From: Rhodobacterales bacterium 34-62-10
Lineage (GTDB): Bacteria; Pseudomonadota; Alphaproteobacteria; Rhodobacterales; Rhodobacteraceae
Length of the DNA stretch: 21,787 nt
NCBI GenBank assembly: GCA_002282555.1
Contig: NCJR01000004.1
Span: forward strand, 1 to 21,787
Direction of reading: 5' to 3'
Of the stretch, positions 16,574 through 21,787 are shown in pieces. Both the position numbers and the translations under genes were made by a program. Within the stretch, counting starts at the first letter, position 1; every line of letters starts with the position of its first letter. The notes under the pieces were generated by a model. It saw only the letters and a list, made by a program, of their open reading frames with translations, was not told where the DNA came from and searched no databases.

Positions 16574-16978
16574 TCACTGGGTTTCGATCCGGCCATCGCG
16601 CACGGCACCCGTGACGCGCTCGAACGTCACCCCATCACGGCTGAGCGTCAGCACAGCTTCGATCTGACCACCGGGATCAAGTGACAGCGTGCTTTGCGCC
16701 AAGGTCTGCGTCACGCCGGGCTCCAGCGTCAGCGCACGCCCCTGCGTGCTGCTGACCTGACCCGCGGCATCGCGCTTTGCTATCGTCAACTCGGCCTGAA
16801 CATCGGTTTGGGCATGGCCGGTGACCAGACCCGTCACGCTGAAACCATCGCCCACTTGCTGAATATCGATCTGACCACTGGCAGGCGCGGCCTCATCCGA
16901 TCGTGCCCCCCCCGGCAGCAACGCAAGCCCTGCCGCAAGGACCACCGCTTTCATCAGGAAAATCTGCCGCAACCTCAT
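16574..16978 (-). CDS. csgH: CsgH-like curli assembly chaperone/aggregation inhibitor
   Basis: This small secreted protein (134 aa from the ATG at 16978) has a signal peptide and a mature part of about 107 residues. The pattern is alternating beta strands (G-Q-I-D-I-Q-Q-V, F-S-V-T-G-L-V-T-G, D-V-Q-A-E-L-T-I-A-K-R-D, I-E-A-V-L-T-L-S-R-D-G) and no cysteine. This fits CsgH, the alphaproteobacterial counterpart of CsgC, an immunoglobulin-like periplasmic protein that keeps curlin soluble before export. A GTG at 16990 overlaps the upstream curlin stop (GTGA) and would add four residues, and an ATG at 16954 is a third option. Its position directly after the minor curlin and before the inhibitor/SH3 gene supports the call more strongly than the sequence alone. 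Confidence 0.65.
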   Translation of the reverse strand: MRLRQIFLMKAVVLAAGLALLPGGARSDEAAPASGQIDIQQVGDGFSVTGLVTGHAQTDVQAELTIAKRDAAGQVSSTQGRALTLEPGVTQTLAQSTLSLDPGGQIEAVLTLSRDGVTFERVTGAVRDGRIETQ

Positions 16979-16986
16979 TGTCCCGC

Positions 16987-17628
16987 TCACTGCATCTGGG
17001 TCTGCGTGATCGTGACCGATGCACCGTTTGAAATGACGACGGGTCCCGTTCCCACCGGCGTCAGATTGTTCCCGATCGCCGTATAGCTTGCGGTCGTCCC
17101 GGCACCGCTGACCGCAAATCCGAACTGGTTGTTGTCGCCCTTCTGCACCAGCGTGCCGGTCGCACCGGCCCCCACCGACAAGTCGGCCTGATTGCCGTTC
17201 CCCACCTGCAAAACCGCGCCGCTCAACCCCAGCGGATCGACCGTCAGGCTTGCTGTATTGGCGTTGCCGTCCTGTTGCAAAGAGGCCATGCCCAGCGCCG
17301 ATGACAGGCTGACAGACCCATCATTGCCGATACCGGACTGCACAAAGGCAACCTGCCCACCGATACCGGAAATGTCGATCCGGCCACTATTGCCGATCCC
17401 GTCCTGCACCGCGGGCGCGGCACTGGAGCCTGTGCCAAAATCACCTGCGACCGTGGACCCGGTCGCGCCGCTCTGATCCACATTCAGGGTATTGCCGCCG
17501 TACAGCCCAAGCGGACTTTGCTGCAGAATATAGATCTGGTTGCCATCCCCCGCAGTCGCCATGGACGCGCCCGACCAAAGAATGGAGGCATAGAGGCCCG
17601 TTCGTAAAAAGCTTTGAAAATCAATCAT
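16987..17628 (-). CDS. Short curlin-repeat protein, CsgB/CsgA-like (possible nucleator)
   Basis: This 213-aa secreted protein has a signal peptide ending A-S-M-A-T-A and a mature start G-D-G-N-Q-I-Y-I-L-Q-Q, which echoes the D-G-N-K-A-F-L-T-Q start of the three long curlins. Irregular curlin-like repeats follow (V-D-Q-S-G, V-Q-D-G-I-G-N, V-Q-S-G-I-G-N-D, L-Q-Q-D-G-N-A-N, L-Q-V-G-N-G-N, V-Q-K-G-D-N-N). The C-terminus is different: about 35 residues without repeats, ending I-T-Q-T-Q-M-Q. It is hydrophobic and poor in charge and has no cysteine. AGGAG lies 7 nt before the ATG. It is half the length of the other curlins and sits in the export operon, as expected of a minor or nucleating subunit such as CsgB. 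That assignment is inference. Confidence 0.75.
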   Translation of the reverse strand: MIDFQSFLRTGLYASILWSGASMATAGDGNQIYILQQSPLGLYGGNTLNVDQSGATGSTVAGDFGTGSSAAPAVQDGIGNSGRIDISGIGGQVAFVQSGIGNDGSVSLSSALGMASLQQDGNANTASLTVDPLGLSGAVLQVGNGNQADLSVGAGATGTLVQKGDNNQFGFAVSGAGTTASYTAIGNNLTPVGTGPVVISNGASVTITQTQMQ

Positions 17629-17689
17629 AACATGTCTCCTGAATTATACTTAAGGCTACCACGCAGCCCGCACCATGAAAACAGAATTC

Positions 17690-17709
17690 ATTACTCATGA
17701 TTGAGCAAT
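17690..17709. promoter_or_regulatory. Near-perfect palindrome upstream of the minor curlin gene
   Basis: ATTACTCA (17690-17697) and TGAGCAAT (17702-17709) form an inverted repeat with one mismatch around TGAT. It lies 62-81 bp upstream of the 17628 ATG, in the 172-bp gap after csgG. This gap is the only sizeable one inside the minus-strand curli genes, so a second promoter with an operator here is plausible. No clear -10/-35 was assigned. Confidence 0.35.
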
Positions 17710-17800
17710 CTTGGCAAAGTCGGCATCCGACCACCATGCGCGATCCTCAGGACCTTTCTTGCGCGCAATCCATGACCTGCCGGGTTGCGTCGAGTTTGGG

Positions 17801-18883
17801 TCAACCTACGGTTTCGTCTGGCTGGGCGCCAATCGGTGGAAGCGCAATGGGTGACTGGGCGCCAGCACTGGGTGTGCCCGGCGCAGCAGGTGTCAGCGCC
17901 CTCTCACTGACGCGAGGCATCTCGCGCGGTCGGGTCTGAACCGTGGCGGCAGGGTTGGTCGTCATCGGACGCCCGCGGTTGTTCGCCGACGCAGGCACTT
18001 CGCCATCGTAAAGCTGGGTACGATAGCCAGCCAGATACTGCTGACCCTCCGCATCGCTCTCAAAACCCCAGATACCAGCCTCTGTGCCCTCGGCAATCAG
18101 CGCCATGACAGCTTTTTCGATGGCTTGCTGCACGGCGATCTGGCGCGGCTCGTTGCTCGCACGCCCCACCTCGACCTCAAGCAGTTCGTCCAAGGCCACA
18201 TAGCTGAACACGCTGCCACGGTCGGCAAAAGATGCCAAAGGTTTACGCACGACCACATTGGCCAGCACCTCACCGGTGGCGGTCGACACGGCCCGCAGGC
18301 TGACAGTGACCACATCCAGTTTCCACTTGCGATCCGCCCCGATGCCCAGATAGCGCGCGCCCGCACCGCCAGTCATCGTATTGGTGTCATAGCCGATGAT
18401 CCCGCCTTGCAGGATGATCCCGGCATGCGCCAAGGGCGCCAGCGCGCTCGGATCGACCGTCGTCTCGCCGCGATACTGACGGCGCATTTCGGTGACGATC
18501 GTGCGCTCGCGCACCAGTGCCTCAAGGTTGGAACGGTCAAGCACCGTAAACCAGCGACGATTGCCCGCATCCTGCAAGGCACCGATCAGGATGGGAGCAC
18601 CGCCCTGTGTGACAGCGCGTGATACTGACTGCACGTTCTCTCGCTCGCGGTACTGACCGGTCAGATCGGGGAAGTCGTAGACCGATACGATCACGCGATG
18701 CTTGGGGGGAGGAATCTCGCGAAGCGCGCGGTTCTGCGTTGTCAGGTTGCCGACGCTGGCGATGTATTCACTTTCATAAGCGTCCGGCAACTGGCCGGCG
18801 CACCCCGCAAGCGCCATTGCCGCGGTCACTGCCATGGCGATGGCGCGTGCCCGGCGATGCCAAGGGGTCATGTGTTCTGTCAT
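17801..18883 (-). CDS. csgG: CsgG-type curli export lipoprotein with proline-rich C-terminal tail
   Basis: This is the outer-membrane pore lipoprotein that exports curlin subunits. The 360-aa protein has a lipobox L-A-G-C with the acylated Cys at residue 28. The CsgG core is clear: V-Y-D-F-P-D-L-T-G-Q, W-F-T-V-L-D-R-S-N-L-E-A-L-V-R-E-R, G-G-I-I-G-Y-D-T-N-T-M-T-G-G, W-K-L-D-V-V-T-V-S-L-R-A-V and F-S-Y-V-A-L-D-E-L-L. E. coli CsgG has 277 residues. The extra length here is mainly a Pro/Ala/Arg-rich, probably disordered tail of about 60 residues. I start at the ATG at 18883 because GAGG lies 6 nt upstream, and the longer frame begins at a TTG. csgF lies 58 bp upstream on the same strand. Confidence 0.93.
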   Translation of the reverse strand: MTEHMTPWHRRARAIAMAVTAAMALAGCAGQLPDAYESEYIASVGNLTTQNRALREIPPPKHRVIVSVYDFPDLTGQYRERENVQSVSRAVTQGGAPILIGALQDAGNRRWFTVLDRSNLEALVRERTIVTEMRRQYRGETTVDPSALAPLAHAGIILQGGIIGYDTNTMTGGAGARYLGIGADRKWKLDVVTVSLRAVSTATGEVLANVVVRKPLASFADRGSVFSYVALDELLEVEVGRASNEPRQIAVQQAIEKAVMALIAEGTEAGIWGFESDAEGQQYLAGYRTQLYDGEVPASANNRGRPMTTNPAATVQTRPREMPRVSERALTPAAPGTPSAGAQSPIALPPIGAQPDETVG

Positions 18884-18941
18884 GTGCTGCCTCAATAAAG
18901 ATGCGCCCGTGTGCGGACGTCGTATTCTTCAGGAATGAAAT

Positions 18942-19442
18942 TCAGCCGTTCGTAACCAGTTGCGGCACAACGATCTCGGTGACGGTCCCGTCGAGCGAGT
19001 CGATGATGACCAGACGAATGGAATCAAGTGTTCTCTGGAATTCGACCGTGGTGGTCCCGAACGTGACCAACCCACCCTCTTGCGGATTCTCACCAAAGAT
19101 CGCGTCAGTCACCTGACTGGCCAACGCAGACAAAAGGCGACCCTCAAGCTGACGCACAAACAAATCCGCATTTGAACTGCCGGGGGTGTCAATCGCGGCA
19201 CCGCCCACGACGTCATCGTCATCCGAATCCCGCGCCGTCGCGGAGCGCTGCGCATTTGCCGTGGACAAAAGATGCGACGAATTCAACGGGCTTCCGCCAA
19301 ACGATGGATTGATCGGTGTGTACACCAGATCCTGCCCCATCGCGATCGGGGCATTCATTCCGAAAACTGCAATCAACAGGCTACGACTGATCCGTCGCCA
19401 CAACCACCTGTCGGATTCTGCTTTTCCATATGTCATTCTCAT
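18942..19442 (-). CDS. csgF: CsgF-type curli assembly protein
   Basis: CsgF binds the extracellular mouth of CsgG and couples export to nucleation. In the 166-aa protein a signal peptide of about 36 residues is followed by Q-D-L-V-Y-T-P-I-N-P-S-F-G-G-S-P-L-N-S-S-H-L-L. The N-P-x-F-G-G-x-P motif is the CsgG-contacting N-terminus of CsgF. An acidic linker with D-S-D-D-D-D comes next and then a C-terminal beta-rich domain (T-T-V-E-F-Q-R, V-T-E-I-V-V-P). The frame is open from 19571, but the ATG at 19442 has GAGGGA about 9 nt upstream and gives a proper signal peptide. It is the first gene of the minus-strand curli unit. No csgE is found next to it. Confidence 0.9.
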   Translation of the reverse strand: MRMTYGKAESDRWLWRRISRSLLIAVFGMNAPIAMGQDLVYTPINPSFGGSPLNSSHLLSTANAQRSATARDSDDDDVVGGAAIDTPGSSNADLFVRQLEGRLLSALASQVTDAIFGENPQEGGLVTFGTTTVEFQRTLDSIRLVIIDSLDGTVTEIVVPQLVTNG

Positions 19443-19599
19443 ACTGTCGCTTCCCTCAAATATCCTGCTCCGCACCACGCATTCGCCGCAGGAAACCCGG
19501 CGACGCGGACCGGTCCGAGGACCCGCCCAAAATGGCACACTGCGGATGGGCGTTGCCCGCCTCTGATCCACTACCTGTACGTTGGTATACTCAACTTTA

Positions 19600-19628
19600 G
19601 ATAATTTTATGCCCTAAATGACTTTCAA
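19600..19628 (-). promoter_or_regulatory. Candidate sigma-70-type promoter of the csgF operon
   Basis: On the minus strand TTGAAA (19628-19623) is followed after exactly 17 nt by ATTATC (19605-19600), a fair -35/-10 pair in an AT-rich region. It would start a leader of about 150 nt before csgF. The -10 is an imperfect match, so the call is tentative. Confidence 0.35.
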
Positions 19629-19657
19629 CTATCTATTTAATAATGTTTTTTTCAGTT

Positions 19658-19673
19658 GTGTTCATTTGAACAC
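19658..19673. promoter_or_regulatory. Palindrome upstream of the csgF promoter
   Basis: GTGTTCA (19658-19664) and TGAACAC (19667-19673) are perfect inverted copies around a TT centre. The site lies about 30 bp upstream of the candidate -35 of csgF, a typical position for an activator. The other possible target is the end of the DUF2254 transcript. It does not match any operator I can name. Confidence 0.45.
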
Positions 19674-19780
19674 GCCCAGAAATTCGATCTTATGCCTGAA
19701 AAAATCTGCCTATAATCTACCTTAAGATGATATGCTTGAAGTGCCATACCGCATCCTGTGGTGCCGGGCAGCCATCGACC

Positions 19781-21085
19781 CTAGATATACTCGGACGGAC
19801 GGGCGTTCCGCTCTGACAGGGGACGGGCGTCTGGGTGGACAACGTCGCCCGACAATCCCGCAACAGCCCGGATTTCCGCCAGATCAAAACACGCAATACC
19901 CGCAGCCTCGGCTCTGGCGACCGCGTCCTCGGCCATGCGGGTGGCAGGAACGGCAAAGGCAGTGGGTGACAGTGCGCTCAGCGCCCTCAGAGATTTCTGC
20001 AGCCGTATCTGCAACTCGACGATGCTGGCTCCGTCCCGCGAAATCGGGCGAAACGCGTCCTCAACCGCTTCCTGGGGGGTGACCGCAGGAACGTGGACCG
20101 CGTCGTATCGCACGTTGGGGACAGCCCTGTCCTGCCACAAGGACAAGATCCGCACCAAGCGCCCAAGAATGTCGATCGCCGTGCCCGGATCATTCACCGC
20201 CGGTGACAAGGCGCGCGACGCGATCTCGGACAGCACGATCAAGCCGAAACGCGGATCCCCCTCGAATGTGCGGCTGGTCCCCAAAGTGACCGCTGCACAG
20301 AACCGATCCCGCCGTTGATCATCAAGTTTGCGCGTCGACACCCACATCAACGGCGCTCCCTTGACAACAAAACGTCCCGGCAGCGCATTGAGATAGACCT
20401 GCGCTTCAAGTGTCTTGGCGCAGTCCTGAATGGTCGGCATGTCGATATGTTGGACATAGCCGGTCTCGCGGCTGGGGACGGGTATCATCACGTCATCAGG
20501 CAGACCCACAAGCCGGTGACCACCGAAATAAGGATCGTTCAGACGCAGATCCAGTGCCCGTGTCGTCGCCGCCTCGACCCGGTCAAGGGTATCGCGCATC
20601 CGCCCGAATGACATCAGATGATCAATCCACCGTATCAAGGCCACGACCACCAGACCGATGACCACGACAGTGAAACCAAAGATCACCACAAGGCCCGCAT
20701 CATCATAAAGATCGGCATTCAGGGCGATCAGCCCGACAAGCCCGAACAGGAACGCTCCCAGAAACGTGGCCAGAACGTTCTGGGTCGTGCGATCTTCCTG
20801 CAAAAGCACGACAGCGCGCGGCGTCGCGGTGCTGGCAGCCGCAGCAAAAGCCGAGACAGCAATCGAGAGCGAAAAGGTGGTCACCGCCAGCATGGATGTG
20901 GTCAAAATCGTCAGAAGTTCCTCCGCCGCGTCAGATCCGGTCTTGAGCGCGATATCCGCCGTCAGAAAAGGCGACAGCACGCGCGCCAACCATACCGAAA
21001 GCAGGGCAAACACAGCGAAGCTTGCGACCCGGACCCAGACCTTCTTGAGCAAATCGCGCAGATACCATGCGTATTGCGAAATCAT
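19781..21085 (-). CDS. DUF2254 family membrane protein
   Basis: This 434-aa inner-membrane protein begins with a cytoplasmic W-Y-L-R-D-L-L-K-K-V-W stretch. About four hydrophobic helices follow in the first 150 residues (A-S-F-A-V-F-A-L-L-S-V-W-L, the segment with T-I-L-T-T-S-M-L-A-V-T-T-F-S-L-S-I, A-T-F-L-G-A-F-L-F-G-L-V-G-L-I-A-L, and V-I-F-G-F-T-V-V-V-I-G-L-V-V-V-A-L). A long soluble C-terminal domain contains A-L-S-P-A-V-N-D-P-G-T-A. These are hallmarks of DUF2254 (predicted membrane protein, function unknown). The frame is open to 21163, but the ATG at 21085 has AAAGGA 9 nt upstream and begins like the family. It is divergent from the GntR-type regulator, which may control it. Confidence 0.88.
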   Translation of the reverse strand: MISQYAWYLRDLLKKVWVRVASFAVFALLSVWLARVLSPFLTADIALKTGSDAAEELLTILTTSMLAVTTFSLSIAVSAFAAAASTATPRAVVLLQEDRTTQNVLATFLGAFLFGLVGLIALNADLYDDAGLVVIFGFTVVVIGLVVVALIRWIDHLMSFGRMRDTLDRVEAATTRALDLRLNDPYFGGHRLVGLPDDVMIPVPSRETGYVQHIDMPTIQDCAKTLEAQVYLNALPGRFVVKGAPLMWVSTRKLDDQRRDRFCAAVTLGTSRTFEGDPRFGLIVLSEIASRALSPAVNDPGTAIDILGRLVRILSLWQDRAVPNVRYDAVHVPAVTPQEAVEDAFRPISRDGASIVELQIRLQKSLRALSALSPTAFAVPATRMAEDAVARAEAAGIACFDLAEIRAVAGLSGDVVHPDARPLSERNARPSEYI

Positions 21086-21155
21086 GATCGCATTTCCTTT
21101 CCACATTCTGCCCAGCCCCATCCTGCGCCAGACCGTGCCGGACGCCGCATAAGGT

Positions 21156-21181
21156 CGGACCAAAGGACTAGGATTGGTCCG
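21156..21181. promoter_or_regulatory. Strong inverted repeat, candidate operator upstream of the DUF2254 gene
   Basis: CGGACCAA (21156-21163) and TTGGTCCG (21174-21181) are perfect 8-bp inverted copies with a 10-nt spacer and an 18-bp offset between half-sites. The repeat lies 71-96 bp upstream of the DUF2254 ATG. No T-tract follows on either strand, so an operator is more likely than a terminator. The divergent GntR-type protein is the obvious candidate binder, which is inference. Confidence 0.5.
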
Positions 21182-21402
21182 CCATCACGATAGACCGCCA
21201 CAGCCCCGGAGTCGAACTCACCAGGTGATGATCTGACGAAAACAGTGGCAGAGCAGCGGACCAAATATCAAGAATCACTCCCCCTCGCATCTTGTCATCC
21301 CGAACCTGCGACCTTCACAGCAAGTGAACATGAGCTTCAGGCACGATTTTGCGCATTTTTTGATCTGAAACATCCAAATCAGGTACTCAGGGAGTTTTTT
21401 TG

Positions 21403-21430
21403 TTGCGCTGCGGTCAATATTGCCCATGAT
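21403..21430 (+). promoter_or_regulatory. Candidate promoter of the GntR-type gene
   Basis: TTGCGC (21403-21408) and CATGAT (21425-21430) are spaced by 16 nt and lie 35 bp before the ATG at 21465. Both hexamers are imperfect, so this is only a suggestion. Confidence 0.25.
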
Positions 21431-21464
21431 GGACCCATTCTGAATTGGTTCACAAAGGTTCCGC

Positions 21465-21787
21465 ATGCCAGACCTTGATCGTGACAACTCGTCCCTCGCA
21501 CTGGAGCGGTTGCGCACTTTGCTCCGCGACATCCCGGCCACGGGTGACAGTCGGCTGCCGACAGAGCGCCAGCTTGCCGAGACCTTGGGCATCAGCCGCC
21601 GCTCGGTGCGCCGTGCGCTTGAGGTGCTGGAGGCGGAAGGTCTGGTCTGGCGGCGGCAGGGTGCCGGCACATTTGCGGGGCCACGCCCGGACACGCTGGC
21701 CGAACATGCCGGATTGGATGCCAATTTCTCCGAGGTGATGGAGGTTCGCCTGCGGGTTGAGCCGCAACTGGCGCAACTGGCGGCACT
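21465..21787 (+). CDS. GntR/FadR-type transcriptional regulator, N-terminal part (truncated by window end)
   Basis: The frame starts at the ATG at 21465, with AAAGG 6 nt upstream, and runs off the right edge after about 107 residues. The N-terminal winged helix is clear: L-P-T-E-R-Q-L-A-E-T-L-G-I-S-R-R-S-V-R-R-A-L-E-V-L-E-A-E-G-L-V-W-R-R-Q-G-A-G-T-F is the standard GntR DNA-binding motif. The following A-G-L-D-A-N-F-S-E-V-M-E-V-R-L-R-V-E-P-Q-L-A is the start of a FadR-type (FCD) effector domain, where E-V-R-x-x-V-E-P is typical. Members sense small carboxylic acids and often control adjacent catabolic genes. Its targets may lie beyond the window. Confidence 0.9.
   Translation, partial: MPDLDRDNSSLALERLRTLLRDIPATGDSRLPTERQLAETLGISRRSVRRALEVLEAEGLVWRRQGAGTFAGPRPDTLAEHAGLDANFSEVMEVRLRVEPQLAQLAA

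Larger units (their letters stand above)
19443..19780. other. AT-rich intergenic region upstream of csgF
   Basis: This 338-bp region lies between csgF and the stop of the DUF2254 gene. Its middle (about 19580-19740) is much richer in A and T than anything nearby. It holds the candidate csgF promoter and a 16-bp palindrome, both listed separately. I see no gene in it. Confidence 0.6.
21086..21464. other. Divergent intergenic region between DUF2254 and GntR-type genes
   Basis: This is a 379-bp region that should hold both promoters. It contains the strong inverted repeat at 21156-21181, a small perfect palindrome TCACCAGGTGA at 21218-21228 and a candidate promoter at 21403-21430. The plus-strand 77-codon frame at 21245-21478 overlaps the regulator start and looks like chance. 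Confidence 0.5.

Noticed and set aside
19443..19571. 43-codon N-terminal extension of CsgF
   Set aside because: It is Arg-rich and would place the signal peptide internally. The ATG at 19442 has a good ribosome site.
21245..21478. 77-codon plus-strand frame before the GntR-type gene
   Set aside because: It lies in an AT-rich promoter region, overlaps the regulator start in another frame and has no recognisable feature.

Overview
The window looks like a chromosomal segment of an alphaproteobacterium, most likely a Rhodobacterales/Roseobacter-type marine organism. The basis is the high-GC coding bias, AGGA-type ribosome sites, short intergenic gaps, AcoA/AcoB-type ketoacid dehydrogenase genes, an alphaproteobacterial curli set with CsgH, and a ModE-ModABC locus. 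This placement is inference from gene content, not from an rRNA marker. I saw no tRNA, rRNA, CRISPR array or insertion sequence.

Region 1 (1-5884, + strand) is a catabolic operon. It holds the 3' end of an M24 metallopeptidase-fold gene, E1-alpha and E1-beta of a TPP-dependent 2-oxoacid (acetoin-type) dehydrogenase, a long E2-like protein with two lipoyl domains whose acyltransferase domain is degenerate, an NAD(P)-dependent aldehyde dehydrogenase, and a second short E2 that has the catalytic acyltransferase but no lipoyl domain. The E2 function therefore appears split over two polypeptides separated by the aldehyde dehydrogenase gene. No E3 (lipoamide dehydrogenase) is present. An M20 amidohydrolase (6180-7598, - strand) converges on this operon.

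Region 2 (7900-11272) has a small secreted SH3 protein and, on the - strand, a molybdate block modE-modA-modB-modC. A good Mo-box lies between modE and modA. This ModE is short and lacks the molybdate-sensing domain.

Region 3 (11273-19442) is a curli-type functional amyloid locus. Three tandem, very long, cysteine-free curlin-repeat proteins (416, 416 and 408 aa) lie on the + strand. They converge through a bidirectional terminator on a - strand set csgF, csgG, a CsgB/CsgA-like minor curlin, csgH and a gene encoding an AprI/Inh-like protease-inhibitor domain fused to SH3. The likely division of work is: CsgG forms the outer-membrane pore, CsgF sits at its mouth, the 213-aa curlin may nucleate, the three long curlins are fibre subunits, CsgH prevents premature periplasmic aggregation, and the inhibitor protein may protect the system from proteases. 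No csgE or csgD homologue is visible. The 565-bp region upstream of the first curlin carries a cluster of GCCACAA motifs and is a candidate control region.

Region 4 (19443-21787) holds a DUF2254 membrane protein (- strand) and, divergently, the 5' end of a GntR/FadR-type regulator that runs off the window. The 380-bp space between them contains a strong 8+8 bp inverted repeat that looks like an operator.
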